The notes beneath the pieces are model-generated. The model saw nothing but the letters and a program-made list of their open reading frames with translations. It had not been told where the DNA came from and did not search any database. From the NCBI RefSeq assembly GCF_000382345.1, contig NZ_KB908079.1, forward strand, positions 116,254 to 180,253: a stretch of 64,000 nucleotides of DNA. Reading direction: 5' to 3'. The translations under genes were made by a program, and so were the position numbers. Every line of letters starts with the position of its first letter. Positions within the stretch are counted from its first letter, which is position 1. The stretch is from Massilia niastensis DSM 21313 (GTDB taxonomy: Bacteria > Pseudomonadota > Gammaproteobacteria > Burkholderiales > Burkholderiaceae_D). This document shows positions 34,674-44,200 of this stretch, piece by piece.

Positions 34674-35813
34674 CTACTGGCCCAGCTGCTTGAGCTGGCG
34701 CTCGACGAAGGTCTGGAGTTCGGCCGACAGCGCGCCCCCGGCGCGCGCCTTCTGGAAGGCCTCGGCCGCTTCCGCGTTGCGCTTCTCGGCCTGCAGCGAA
34801 ATGCCCAGGCCCATCCACCACACGCCGTTGTGCGGGGCCGTGCGCAGCGCGGTCTGGTACTGCTCGGCAGCCTCGCGGTGGCGCTGTTCGCGCTGCAGCA
34901 CGCCGGCCAGGAAGGCGTGGTAGTCGCCATTCCCCTTCGCGTAAGGCAGGGTGCGCGTCAGGGTGGCGATCGCCGGGCCGCCGCGTTCGAGCTGCAGGCG
35001 CGCCAGCAGCATCGCCAGCGCCGGCTGGCGCGGGTCCAGGGCCAGGGCCGCCTGCAGCTGGCGCATCGCCTCGTCGGGACGCCTGGCCTCGACCAGCAGG
35101 CTCACCAGGGTCTGGCGCGAAGGCTCATGGCGCGGGTCGGCGCGCAGCGCAGCCTGCAGGTGGGCGATCGCTTCGTTGACCCGGCCATGTTCCAGGCTGG
35201 CCAGGGCGCGGCCATAGCCGTTCTCGGCGCGCTGGGCCGCGGTCTCGACGCGGCCAGCGGCCGCTTTCGGCGCCGGCTTCGCCCTGGCTTCCTGGGGCCT
35301 GGCCGCGGAAGCTTCCGGCTTGCGCACGGCCGCGGCGCGCGGCGCCGCCTCCCGCTTCGGATGCGCACGCACCGCGTCGCGCTGCTTCGGCGCCGGAGAC
35401 TGCCCGCGCACGGCCGAGGCTTTCGCTACTGGCGGCGGCGCGGCGGCGGCCGGCGCTTGCGCCGCGGACGCAGCACCCTTGGCGCCGAGCGTGTCGCCCG
35501 GCGCCGCCGCGGGGGCCGCGATGACGGGTTCCCGTTTCGGCACCGGCAGTTCGACACCGACGGCCGAGGGCGCGGCGGCCACGGCGAGCGGCGCGGGCGT
35601 GGCCGCAGGCGCGGCCGGCCTGGCGGACATGGCGCTCCAGCCCACGGCGCCGGCGGCGCCGAGCCCGGCGACGGCGGCCGCGACCAGCGTCGGACGCAGC
35701 CACGCCCGGCGCCGCTCCGCCTGCACCGGCCTGATGTGCGACGGCATGGCCACCGCCCCCGGTTGCCCGGCGCGCGCATCGAGGTCCTGCAGCATCTGGT
35801 TGATCAGGCTCAT
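34674..35813 (-). CDS. mshN: MSHA biogenesis protein MshN (TPR)
   Basis: A 379-residue bitopic protein, last gene of the mshI-N unit. It starts MSLINQMLQDLDARAG, the standard MshN start, and has one membrane segment (about 38-58; LVAAAVAGLGAAGAVGW). A long Ala/Pro/Lys-rich periplasmic linker (about 60-190) leads into TPR repeats (about 200-375; GYGRALASLEHGRVNEAIAH, AAEQYQTALRTAPHNGVWWM). The TPR part probably helps assemble the secretin or the pilus machine. The ATG overlaps the mshM stop (ATGA). Confidence 0.9.
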   Translation of the reverse strand: MSLINQMLQDLDARAGQPGAVAMPSHIRPVQAERRRAWLRPTLVAAAVAGLGAAGAVGWSAMSARPAAPAATPAPLAVAAAPSAVGVELPVPKREPVIAAPAAAPGDTLGAKGAASAAQAPAAAAPPPVAKASAVRGQSPAPKQRDAVRAHPKREAAPRAAAVRKPEASAARPQEARAKPAPKAAAGRVETAAQRAENGYGRALASLEHGRVNEAIAHLQAALRADPRHEPSRQTLVSLLVEARRPDEAMRQLQAALALDPRQPALAMLLARLQLERGGPAIATLTRTLPYAKGNGDYHAFLAGVLQREQRHREAAEQYQTALRTAPHNGVWWMGLGISLQAEKRNAEAAEAFQKARAGGALSAELQTFVERQLKQLGQ

Positions 35814-36700
35814 CGTACGAATACCCATCCGAGGCCGGCCGCGACCGCCGCCGATGCGGCGCCGGCCGCCAGCCAGGTCCAGATCTCGCGCCGCACGCCG
35901 ATCGTATCGCGCGCGGCGATCGTCACGTGGCTGCCGGCCACCTCCTGCCTGCCCTGGCCAAAGCTCAGCATCAGGGCCTTGTGCGCCATGATGTTGACCA
36001 GGCGCGGCACCCCGCCGCTGGCGCGGTACAGGCCGCGGATCGCCGCGCGCGTGAACAGGCGCGCGCCGGTGAATCCCGCCACCCGCAGGCGGTGCGCCAC
36101 ATAGTAATCCAGGTCGTCGCGGCTGAGCGGACCGAGATGGTAGTGGAAGGTGATGCGCTGGGCCAGCTGGCGGATCGAGTCGAGCTGCAGCTTGCGGTTC
36201 AGTTCCGGCTGTCCGAACAGCACGATCTGCAGCAGCTTGCGCTTCTCCGTTTCCAGGTTGGTCAACAGGCGCAGCGCTTCCAGGCTTTCGACGGGAATCG
36301 CCTGCGCTTCGTCCAGGCACAGCACCACGCGCTTGCCCTCGCGCGCCAGCTGCAGCAGGCGGTAGTTGATCGCCTTGAGCAGCTGGTGCTGGTCGACGGA
36401 GCGGTCGAGCGCGAGTTCCAGCTCGTCCGCCAGCGCCAGCACCAGGGTGCGCGGTTCGAGATAGGGATTCGGGATGTAGGCGGTGACAAAGCCCGGACCC
36501 AGGGTCGCCATGAACTTGCGGCACAACAGGGTCTTGCCGGTGCCGACTTCGCCGGTGATCTTGATGAAGCCTTCGCCGCTGCGCGCCGCCACCAGCAGGG
36601 TGTTCAGCGCTTCCTGCGAGCGCGGACTGCCGAAGAAGAAGCTGGTATCGGGCGTGATCCCGAACGGCAGCTCGCGCAGGCCGAAATGGGCCGCGTACAT
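35810..36700 (-). CDS. mshM: MSHA biogenesis ATPase MshM (ExeA-like)
   Basis: A 296-residue AAA ATPase of the ExeA/GspA family. It starts with the usual MYAAHFGLRELPFGITPDTS; Walker A is GEVGTGKT (50-57), and Walker B is VVLCLDEAQAI. A membrane segment near the C-terminus (WLAAGAASAAVAAGLGWVFV) would anchor it. ExeA relatives help pass the secretin through peptidoglycan. Its ATG shares one base with the mshL stop (TAATG), and mshN overlaps its end. Confidence 0.92.
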   Translation of the reverse strand: MYAAHFGLRELPFGITPDTSFFFGSPRSQEALNTLLVAARSGEGFIKITGEVGTGKTLLCRKFMATLGPGFVTAYIPNPYLEPRTLVLALADELELALDRSVDQHQLLKAINYRLLQLAREGKRVVLCLDEAQAIPVESLEALRLLTNLETEKRKLLQIVLFGQPELNRKLQLDSIRQLAQRITFHYHLGPLSRDDLDYYVAHRLRVAGFTGARLFTRAAIRGLYRASGGVPRLVNIMAHKALMLSFGQGRQEVAGSHVTIAARDTIGVRREIWTWLAAGAASAAVAAGLGWVFVR

Positions 36701-38502
36701 TACTTCCGCTCCCGGCTGCGCGGATCGAGCTGTTCGATACGGCGGCTGGTGTCCAGCAGGTCCTGGCTCCAGTCGTTGGCGCCCTCGACGATGGTGGGCT
36801 TGATCAGCACCACCAGTTCGCGCTTCTGGTTGACGCGGTTCTTGTTGCGGAACAGCGCGCCCAGCACCGGCAGCTTGTCGGCGCCCGGCAGCTGGTCGAC
36901 GTCGCCGCTCGAGGCCTGGCGCATCAGGCCGCCGATCGCCACCACGCGGCCGTTCTGGCCGCGCACGATGCTGTCCAGCTCCGAAGTGGCCGACGCCGCC
37001 AGCGGCAGGGTCAGGGTGCCCGCGGTGCCGAGGTCGACGTTCTTGGTCACGGTCGAGACCTGGCTCACCGAGGGGTGCACGTGCAGCAGGATGTTGCCCT
37101 TGTCGTCGATCTGCGGCGTCACGTCCAGCACCACGCCCGAGAAGAAGGGCTGCAGGGTCACGCTCGGGGTGACGGTGTTGCCGCTGTCGCTGGTGTTGAT
37201 GGTGTTGGTGACGCCGGTGACGAAGAATTCGTCGGTGCCGATCTTCAGCACGGCCTTCTGGTTGTTCATCGCCGACACGCGCGGGCTCGACAGCACGTGC
37301 ACGGTGCCCTGCGATTCGAGGAAGGAGATCAGGGCCGCGAAGTTGTTCGTCTGGAAGGCGAAGCCGAACAGCGAACCGGCCGCGGTGGCCGCGTTCGACA
37401 GCGAGAAGCCGGTGCTGGCGCTCAGGCCCTGGCCGTTGGCGATCACGGCCGGCTGGCCGCCGTTGAACGGCAGCGGCGCCAGGTTGGCGCCCGGCGCGAT
37501 CATGCCGCCCGAGACGCGGTTGGCGTGGCCGCCGCGGAACGAGGCGAACGACGCCCAGTTGATGCCGCTCTGGAAGCTGTCGTTCAGCTCGACCTCGAGG
37601 ATCTTGGCTTCCAGGATCACCTGGCGGTCGACCGACAGCTGGGTCGCCTTCAGGTAGGCATCGACATTGCGCAGTTCGTCCGGCAGCGCGCGGATCACGA
37701 CCACGCCCGACTGCGGACTGATGACGACGCTGCGCCCGCCCTCCTTCGAGCCGACGATCGCCTCGATGGCCGACTTCAGGTCGACCCAGAAATCGATATC
37801 GGAACTGGTCCGCACATCCGTGCTGTCGAGCTGCACGAGGTTCGTGGCGCCGGACGTGTTCTCGCCCTGGTTGCCCGGCGCGTTGCCCGTGTTCTGGCCG
37901 GTGCCGGTGCCGCCGTTGCCGCCGCCGTTGCGGTAGCCGCCTGCGTCCGCGACCGTGGTCGAGGACACGCGCAGGTTGGACACGCCGCGCCGCCTGGCGG
38001 TCAGGTAGTTCACCTGGAACATGCGGGTCTGCATGGTCAGCGGACGGATGCTGATGCGGGTGCCGTCGATCCGGTAATCGTAGCCGTACATCTCGCGGAT
38101 CGCATCGAGCGTCTCGGTCAGCGTCACGTCCTTCAGGTTGGCGCTGATGCTGCCGCTGACGTCCGGGTGCACCAGCATGTTGTAGCGGGTGCCGGCGACG
38201 ATCGAACGGAAGAACTGCTGGGCCGGCACGTTGTTGAACGAGACATTGAAGCGTTCCTCCAGCGCCGGACGGGCTTTCGGCAGCTGGTTCGCCAGCGCGC
38301 TGGCGGGCGGCAGCAAGGCGTTCGCCACCGCGTCATCGACCGCCGGCGCGGCCGGCGCCTGGGTCGTGGCGCGCGCCATCTCCTTGCCGATCGCATCGTA
38401 GGTGTCGTGCTTCGGCGCGGTCTGGCAGCCGCCCAGGAGGAATGCGCCCGCTGCGGCGCCACTGATCAGGAAAAGCTTGTCCATCGGGGTCCTGTGGCTC
38501 AT
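36700..38502 (-). CDS. mshL: MSHA pilus secretin MshL
   Basis: A 600-residue secretin forming the outer-membrane pore of the MSHA pilus. It has a lipoprotein-type signal (LGGC, Cys26), an N-terminal STN-like domain (about 90-150; VPAQQFFRSIVAGTRYNMLV), an N1-type region, and the C-terminal secretin domain with SSPRVSAMNNQKAVLKIG and PVLGALFRNKN. A Gly/Asn-rich insert (about 195-225) interrupts the N domains. MshL is distinguished from PilQ by size and by its place between mshK and mshM. ATGA overlap with mshK; TAATG with mshM. Confidence 0.95.
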   Translation of the reverse strand: MSHRTPMDKLFLISGAAAGAFLLGGCQTAPKHDTYDAIGKEMARATTQAPAAPAVDDAVANALLPPASALANQLPKARPALEERFNVSFNNVPAQQFFRSIVAGTRYNMLVHPDVSGSISANLKDVTLTETLDAIREMYGYDYRIDGTRISIRPLTMQTRMFQVNYLTARRRGVSNLRVSSTTVADAGGYRNGGGNGGTGTGQNTGNAPGNQGENTSGATNLVQLDSTDVRTSSDIDFWVDLKSAIEAIVGSKEGGRSVVISPQSGVVVIRALPDELRNVDAYLKATQLSVDRQVILEAKILEVELNDSFQSGINWASFASFRGGHANRVSGGMIAPGANLAPLPFNGGQPAVIANGQGLSASTGFSLSNAATAAGSLFGFAFQTNNFAALISFLESQGTVHVLSSPRVSAMNNQKAVLKIGTDEFFVTGVTNTINTSDSGNTVTPSVTLQPFFSGVVLDVTPQIDDKGNILLHVHPSVSQVSTVTKNVDLGTAGTLTLPLAASATSELDSIVRGQNGRVVAIGGLMRQASSGDVDQLPGADKLPVLGALFRNKNRVNQKRELVVLIKPTIVEGANDWSQDLLDTSRRIEQLDPRSRERK

Positions 38503-38855
38503 TGCACGGCCGGGGTCTGGTCGGCCGCGGCCAGGCGCAGCACCTGGCGCTCGCGGCCGCGCACCAGCTCCACCTCGGTCTGGGTCATGCGCGCGACGCG
38601 GGCGCCGCGGAAGGTTTCACCCAGCCGCACCGTTTCGCCGTCGATCACGGCGACGTGGCGTCCGCCGGCGCGCGCCGCGATCAGCACCGACTGCAGGCGC
38701 GGCTGGCCGTCGCCGGCGGCGCCGGCCGCGCGGCCGGGGTCGAGCGCGGCCGGCGGGCGGGTCGGATCGGCCAGGGTCTGCGCGAATGCGCTCTGGTGGA
38801 CGAGCGCGAAGCCCGCCAGGGTCGTCAGGATCATTCTTTTCACAGCTTCATCCAT
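38499..38855 (-). CDS. mshK: MSHA biogenesis protein MshK
   Basis: A 118-residue exported protein with a signal peptide ending near SAFAQ and the typical segment ADPTRPPAAL right after it. The C-terminal part (RLQSVLIAARAGGRHVAVID, then GETVRLGETFRGARVARM) is the short beta-rich module shared with PilP/GspC-like connectors. In other MSHA systems MshK sits between inner-membrane components and the secretin. It overlaps the end of mshJ by 16 bases and the mshL start by four. A later Met could also serve as the start. Confidence 0.88.
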   Translation of the reverse strand: MDEAVKRMILTTLAGFALVHQSAFAQTLADPTRPPAALDPGRAAGAAGDGQPRLQSVLIAARAGGRHVAVIDGETVRLGETFRGARVARMTQTEVELVRGRERQVLRLAAADQTPAVQ

Positions 38856-39529
38856 TTACGGTCCAGGCTCAGGGTATGGAGGGTAAGCGTCAGGCGGGAG
38901 GACGGGTAGTCCTCCACGTCGAGCTGCGCCTTGCCCCAGAACAGCCGGGTCGGCATCGCTTCGAGCGCGCTCATGTAATCGACCATGTCGAGGTAGTTGC
39001 CGCGCACGGTGACTTCGACGCCATGGCGGTACAGCAGGTCGGCGGGCCGGGCGGCGTCCCTGTCCGCATCCGGGACGGCGTCCGGCTGCGGCGCCGACGA
39101 CGCCGCCAGCGGCTCGACCGGGAGCGTGCGCATCGACACCAGCTTCAGGCGGCCGTTGGCGCGCAGGATCGCGTCGACCAGCGGCCCCATGCGCTCGGGC
39201 GGCACCAGGCCGTGCTCCATCGCCAGCAAGGCCTGGCTCAGCCTGGCCGTCTCCTGCCTGATGGCGCCTAGCCTTGCGCGCGCGGGTGCATCGGGATCGA
39301 CCTGGTAGGCCTGCACCCGGGCGGCGATCTCCTCGTCCATGCCGATCATGTTGTTGCGCTGCTGGCTGATCTGGCCGCGCAGCGCGTCCTGGGCGCGGTA
39401 CATCGGGCCGAGCACCGCGGTGTGGGCCGCGAACACGGTCACGGCGACGGCGGCCGCGAACATCAGGCCGCGCTCGCGCAGGGTCAGCGCATCGATGCGC
39501 GCCGCGAACTGGTGGATGCGCAGCTTCAT
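38840..39529 (-). CDS. mshJ: MSHA biogenesis protein MshJ (PilO/GspM-like)
   Basis: A 229-residue single-span inner-membrane protein: a short cytoplasmic start, a membrane helix (about 22-42; GLMFAAAVAVTVFAAHTAVL), a coiled coil (about 45-105) and a small ferredoxin-like periplasmic domain (YRHGVEVTVRGNYLDMVDYM). This is the PilO-like member of the alignment complex of type IV pili. It overlaps the PilN-like gene upstream (ATGA) and mshK downstream. Confidence 0.85.
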   Translation of the reverse strand: MKLRIHQFAARIDALTLRERGLMFAAAVAVTVFAAHTAVLGPMYRAQDALRGQISQQRNNMIGMDEEIAARVQAYQVDPDAPARARLGAIRQETARLSQALLAMEHGLVPPERMGPLVDAILRANGRLKLVSMRTLPVEPLAASSAPQPDAVPDADRDAARPADLLYRHGVEVTVRGNYLDMVDYMSALEAMPTRLFWGKAQLDVEDYPSSRLTLTLHTLSLDRKWMKL

Positions 39530-40173
39530 TTGCGCGCCTCCTCGGGCGCCGACTGCAGGCTGAACTCGACATACGGCGCGGGCGTGCTGGCCGGCTTGCC
39601 CTCAACAGCGGCGCCCGGCAGCGGCGCAGCCTCGCCGATCTGCAGGCTGGCGAAGGATTTATCCTGCATCAGCGGTTCCCGGGTCAGCCGGTTCAGGTAA
39701 CCGGGCACCATGGCCGGGTCGAGCGTGCGGCCCTTGATGCCGATCTCGTTGCCCGCCCTGGCCACGCTCACGCCGGTCAGCCACAGGCCCTGGACGCTCT
39801 GGCGCGCCAGCGCCTTGAAGTAGCCGCCGAAACCATTGGTGTCGCCCAGTTCGCCCCGTTCGATGACGCCGGAAATATTGCGCAGCGCCGCCAGCTGGGC
39901 GTCGGCCTCGGCGATCTCGGCCACGAGTTCGCCATTTTTCTGGCGCGGCGCGAATTCGGCGTTCACCGTCGCCAGGCGCGCCTGCTTCTGCTGCAGGCGC
40001 GCGGCGCCGGCGCTGGCTTCCTCCCGCATGGCGGCGGTGCGCGCCTGGCCAAACACCGCCAACGCGGCGATGCCGGCGACCAGCACCGCCAGCGCGAGCG
40101 CCATCGTCGCCGCCGACAGGATCTTCTTCTGCGGCTGGAAGACCGGGTTGAACAGGTTGATCTGCTGGCTCAA
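39526..40173 (-). CDS. PilN-like MSHA assembly protein
   Basis: A 215-residue inner-membrane protein of the PilN/GspL-periplasmic type. The cytoplasmic tip LSQQINLFNPVF contains the short INLFNP motif that binds the PilM partner. One membrane helix (MALALAVLVAGIAALAVFG) and a coiled coil follow, then a periplasmic domain. The start is a TTG overlapping the mshI stop (TTGA), preceded by a strong GGAGG; no ATG fits this conserved N-terminus. In Shewanella and Pseudoalteromonas this gene is sometimes called mshI2. The neighbours MshI and MshJ complete the PilM-N-O set. Confidence 0.88.
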   Translation of the reverse strand: MSQQINLFNPVFQPQKKILSAATMALALAVLVAGIAALAVFGQARTAAMREEASAGAARLQQKQARLATVNAEFAPRQKNGELVAEIAEADAQLAALRNISGVIERGELGDTNGFGGYFKALARQSVQGLWLTGVSVARAGNEIGIKGRTLDPAMVPGYLNRLTREPLMQDKSFASLQIGEAAPLPGAAVEGKPASTPAPYVEFSLQSAPEEARK

Positions 40174-41102
40174 GCCGCCTCCTCCGTGCGCAGCGCCGCG
40201 CCGAGCGGCAGGAAGAAGCGCTGCTGCAGCGCCTTGTCGGCCAGTTCCGGGGTGCGGCCGATATCGAACAGGCTGGCCAGGTCGAGGGTCTCGACCGGCA
40301 TGTACAGGTTGCTCGACAAATATTCCTCCAGGCCGCACACGGCCGAGGGACCGAGCGCCAGCTTCGCCACGCTGATGAACGAATACTGGCGCTCGAAGTG
40401 GTCGAGCGAACGCTGCAGCTCGAGCGTGACCCGTTCAAGACATTGGTGCTTGCGTTCGTGGTCGAGGTCGAGCAACTGCTCGAGGGTGACGTCGAAGCGG
40501 CGCGACAGGTACAGCTCGCCATTGAAGGACACCGTCAGCAGGCCGCCGTCGTCGCCGAACGAGAGCAGCGCCACGCCGCGGCCTTCCGCCTCCAGCAGGG
40601 CGGAAATATTACGCTGGGCCATTTCGGGAATGTCGATCACGCTCAGGTCGACCTTGGCGTCGAGGAACAGCTTCTGGCGCGGACCGATCACGCTGTTGCG
40701 GGCGGCGATCGCAAAGATCGACTGCTGGGATCGTGCATTCCTGTCCAGCGGGATGTCGAGCACGTCGATGGTCGCTTCGGCGACGGGAAAATCAAGCAGG
40801 TCCTTCAGGCGCCAGCGCACCGCGGTCTTCATTTCCTCGCGCGGGACGTTCGGCGCCTCGACATTCATCACTTGGTATTCGCCGCCGCCGAGCAGGGTCG
40901 CGCAGCGGTAGGCGCCGGCCTGCCCGTCGCGTGCGGCCTTCTCCAGCACGTCCACGCCGGGCTGGCCGGGATGAAAGTGCGCGAACCGGACCAGCGGCCG
41001 GGCCTGTGCGACCCGCTCGACGCTGGTGGCCGCTACGCCGTCACGCTGGACGGCGATGCTCAGCCATCCTTCTTTTTTCCTGGTTCTCTTAAAAAAACGC
41101 AT
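40170..41102 (-). CDS. mshI: MSHA biogenesis protein MshI (PilM/GspL-cytoplasmic-like)
   Basis: A 310-residue soluble protein of the actin-like PilM/GspL fold, without a membrane segment. Visible features are WLSIAVQRDG near the start, EEMKTAVRWRLKDLLDFPV, the VALLSFGDDGGLLTV nucleotide-binding strand pair and SLDHFERQYSFISV. It would sit under the inner membrane and bind the N-terminal tip of the PilN-like protein encoded next. First gene of the second MSHA unit; a promoter-like region with a palindrome lies directly upstream. Confidence 0.88.
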   Translation of the reverse strand: MRFFKRTRKKEGWLSIAVQRDGVAATSVERVAQARPLVRFAHFHPGQPGVDVLEKAARDGQAGAYRCATLLGGGEYQVMNVEAPNVPREEMKTAVRWRLKDLLDFPVAEATIDVLDIPLDRNARSQQSIFAIAARNSVIGPRQKLFLDAKVDLSVIDIPEMAQRNISALLEAEGRGVALLSFGDDGGLLTVSFNGELYLSRRFDVTLEQLLDLDHERKHQCLERVTLELQRSLDHFERQYSFISVAKLALGPSAVCGLEEYLSSNLYMPVETLDLASLFDIGRTPELADKALQQRFFLPLGAALRTEEAA

Positions 41103-41146
41103 GCAGGCGGCAACGGTGATCGCGAAAAGTTGATTCGATGAAGCAA

Positions 41147-41166
41147 AGCTTGATTATATTCAAGCT
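41147..41166 (-). promoter_or_regulatory. Palindrome overlapping the -10 of the mshI-N unit
   Basis: AGCTTGA-N6-TCAAGCT is a perfect 7+6+7 dyad. Its centre holds a perfect TATAAT on the minus strand (41158 to 41153), about 50 bases before the mshI start. This combination suggests a promoter covered by a regulator-binding site. No good -35 lies 17 bases upstream, which would fit a promoter that needs an activator. Confidence 0.5.
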
Positions 41167-41198
41167 AAGCCGGAATCGATCACAAAAACTCACCGGCT

Positions 41199-41220
41199 AC
41201 CCAAAAACAGTTGGGTTTTT
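41199..41220 (+). terminator. Plus-strand intrinsic terminator in the mshQ-mshI gap
   Basis: ACCCAA-AAACAG-TTGGGT followed by TTTT has the form of an intrinsic terminator reading on the plus strand, although no plus-strand gene precedes it. Read on the minus strand it has no T tail. It could stop antisense transcription from entering mshQ. Confidence 0.45.
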
Positions 41221-41243
41221 ACAGTTTGCAGGCGCTTTCGTTG

Positions 41244-44200
41244 TCAATACATCTCGCGAATATAGATCACCGGGCTCCGGTATTGGCCGAATGTCACGCG
41301 CCCAACCATGCTGGGTAACCACTCGGCGCTCTTCATGTGGACGTGGACGCTGCCGGTCTTCTTCGGAGCGGCGAGCCAGTAGTCGCCCATCCCCAGGTCC
41401 AGCCGGGGCGGCTTGCCGCCCAGCGACTTGACGACATCGGGATTGCAGTTCTCGGCGCCGATCGCGGTGGCCGGCGTCAGCGCCAGGCTGCGCTGGCATC
41501 CCGAGAAGACCGGTTTGAAGAAGTCGGCCGACGGCCCGAGGTCGAAGGTGACGACGTTCTCCCACGCGGTACCGGTCCAGTACTGCGCCTTCATCGGGAT
41601 CCTGGTCTTCAGCAGCTCGGAGCCCAGTACACTGGCCAGGTGCAGGCGGCCATTGATCACCATGATGCCGGCCTCGCCCGATTGCGCAGGCGCCTCCGCC
41701 CGCAGCGAACTGACCTGGACCGCGCCCGTGCCGGCGCGGTTCTCGGCGCTGTCGGCGCGCAGGTAGACTGCCGTCGGCGCGCGCCAGCCGCCGCTGCGCG
41801 CCGCTGCCCGGTCGAAGCGGACGCCAAGCTGGAAACTGGCCGGGCGCGCGACAGTCCTGCCGACGGAGGGCGGCATGCCGAACGGCTCGGCGCCCTCGAT
41901 CCGCTCGAACAGCTTGCCGCCCGGCGCCACGGCGGCGCTCAGGCCCAGGTCGGGGATGAAGTTGAGGTCCGGACCCGATCCGGCCGCGAAATACTGCAAC
42001 GGGGCGCCGCTCTCGCTGTAGGCGGTCACGGCGGCATCGAAGGGTTCGCCGGAGAAGGCTGCATTCGCAATCGCCGCCGCGCCCTGCGCCGGGCAACGCA
42101 TGCGCGGCAGGCAGGTGAAGCCGCCCGCGACGGCGGTCTTGAAGTAGGCAGGATAGAAGCGCCCGACGGTCGACGGCGCGGCCGTGATGTCGATGCCGGT
42201 TCCCAGGTAATCGGCCAGGGTCGGCGTGAGCCCGATGCTCCCGACCTCGTGCCATGCCGTGGTGCCGACCACCGTGCCGGCGCTGCCGGCCGCCAGCGCG
42301 AAGCTGGCCGTCAGCTGCGCCGGGAGAGGCTCTTTCTGGGCGCCCTGCCCGGCCGATTCCTGCACCAGCCTGGCGAGTGCGCCCGATGGCGCAGCGCCAA
42401 GCACCAGGGCATCGCCGGCGGAGGAGGAGAAATAGGCTTCGCGCCCAAAGCTCGGCAGCTTCTCCTGGTTATGTCCCTTCGCAACCAGGCCCACCTCGAA
42501 TGCCTCGCCCGCACGCGCGAATCCGACGCCGGTCGCCGCGTCGTTTTTCGGATTGGCCTGCTGGTCGGCTTTCCTGCGGATGAACGCCGTCTCCAGCACG
42601 GCGGGATACGACACGAACTGGACCGACTGGCCGACATTGCCGCTGTCCAGCATATGCAGCCGGATCCGGCCCAGGTCGGCGTACTGGAACTGCACGTCCG
42701 CCGATGCCGTGTTGGCGGCAAACTTGACGCTGGCGGCGGTCCAGGACAGGTTCGCCCCCGTGGTGCCGCTTTTCGAGCAGGCGGCAAGCCTGGCGCCATA
42801 CATCGCGCCGATGCCGCCCGAGGTGTCGGGATCGTTGCATTCGAGCGCGAAGCGCAGCTGGACCGTCTTCTCCGCCGCCGCGTCGAGCGCCACGGCCTTT
42901 CCGTCCGCGGACACGGCCGTGATATGGATCGACACCGGCGCGCCTGCCACGACGGGGCCGGTAAAGCGCCGGCAGCCTGCGCCTTCGTCGACGACCGGCT
43001 GGCCCGGCGTGCATCCGGCGCGCGTGAAGGCATAGCCGGCGCCGCTGACCGGATTGGTGGCGGTGCCGCTGCTGGTGCCGGTGTTATTGCGCTGGTCGGC
43101 GTCGTTCGAACCGATGACCGTCGCGGTATTGGTCACGCTGCCGGAAGCGACCACCCTGGCGCGGATCGTCACCGATGCGGTGGCGCCTTTCAGCAGCGGC
43201 TTCTTGTAGCTGCAGGTGACGCTGCCTCCGGACGCGCTGCACTCCCAGTCCGCTCCCGAGAACGAGACGTACTCCAGCTGCGCCGGCAGCTTGTCGACGA
43301 CTTGGACGGCGCTGTCCGGGCCTGGCCCGGCGTTGCCGACCTTGAGCGTGTAGTCGACCGTGCGCCCGACCTGCAGCTCGCCGGAGCGGCTCTTGTCGAG
43401 GCTCAGGTCGGCGGAGGCGACCGACGGCAGCGCCAGGATGCCGGCCTGGATCAGCACCAGGTCGTCTTCCGTGGTGAAACGGGCGCTGGCACTGGTCTGG
43501 TTGGCGCCGAAGCCGCCCAGCTCGTAGGCGTCGAAGTCGACGCCGATCGAGGTCTCGTCGCTGTTGATGCTGCTCTTCGCATTGAAGTTGTTGTCGTTGG
43601 TGGCGAACGGCGGATTGGTCAGCACCGTGCCGTCGAACGCCACCGTGTCCCCTTTCTGCGAGCCGGTCAGGTCGCCTTCCCAGACGATGTGGCCCAGCCG
43701 GCCCTTCGCCGCGCCGGGCGCCGCCGGTCCACGGAAATCGCCCATGGTCACCGACACCGAGCGGTTCAGCAGCGCTTCGAATCCTTCGAACACGTTGATC
43801 GTGCGGTAGGTGCCGTTCGGCAGGACGTACACGACCAGCAGCGCAAAGCCCGCGACGACCGTATTGCTCTTGTGGTTCTTGTAGCAGTACGGACTGCCGT
43901 TGTCGACCGTCAGGCCGGCGAACTTGTAGCTGTGGCTGGCCTTGCCCTTGACGTAGTCGGTGACCTCGACCGCCGCGCCGAAGTAGCTCAGGCCGTCGAT
44001 CGACGACTGGTAGCGGCGCTCCGGCGGCGCGCTGACGGCGCGCCCGTCGATGCTGACGTCGGCGTCCATGGTGGCGCCGGAGCCGGCCCAGTACAGGTGG
44101 GCCGCCAGCACGGTCGCGCCGGACGGCAGGCTGAACGAGGCCTGCCCTTCGGAGGCGATGATGCAGGACTTGGCGCCGCCCTGCTTGTCGCGCAGGCTGG

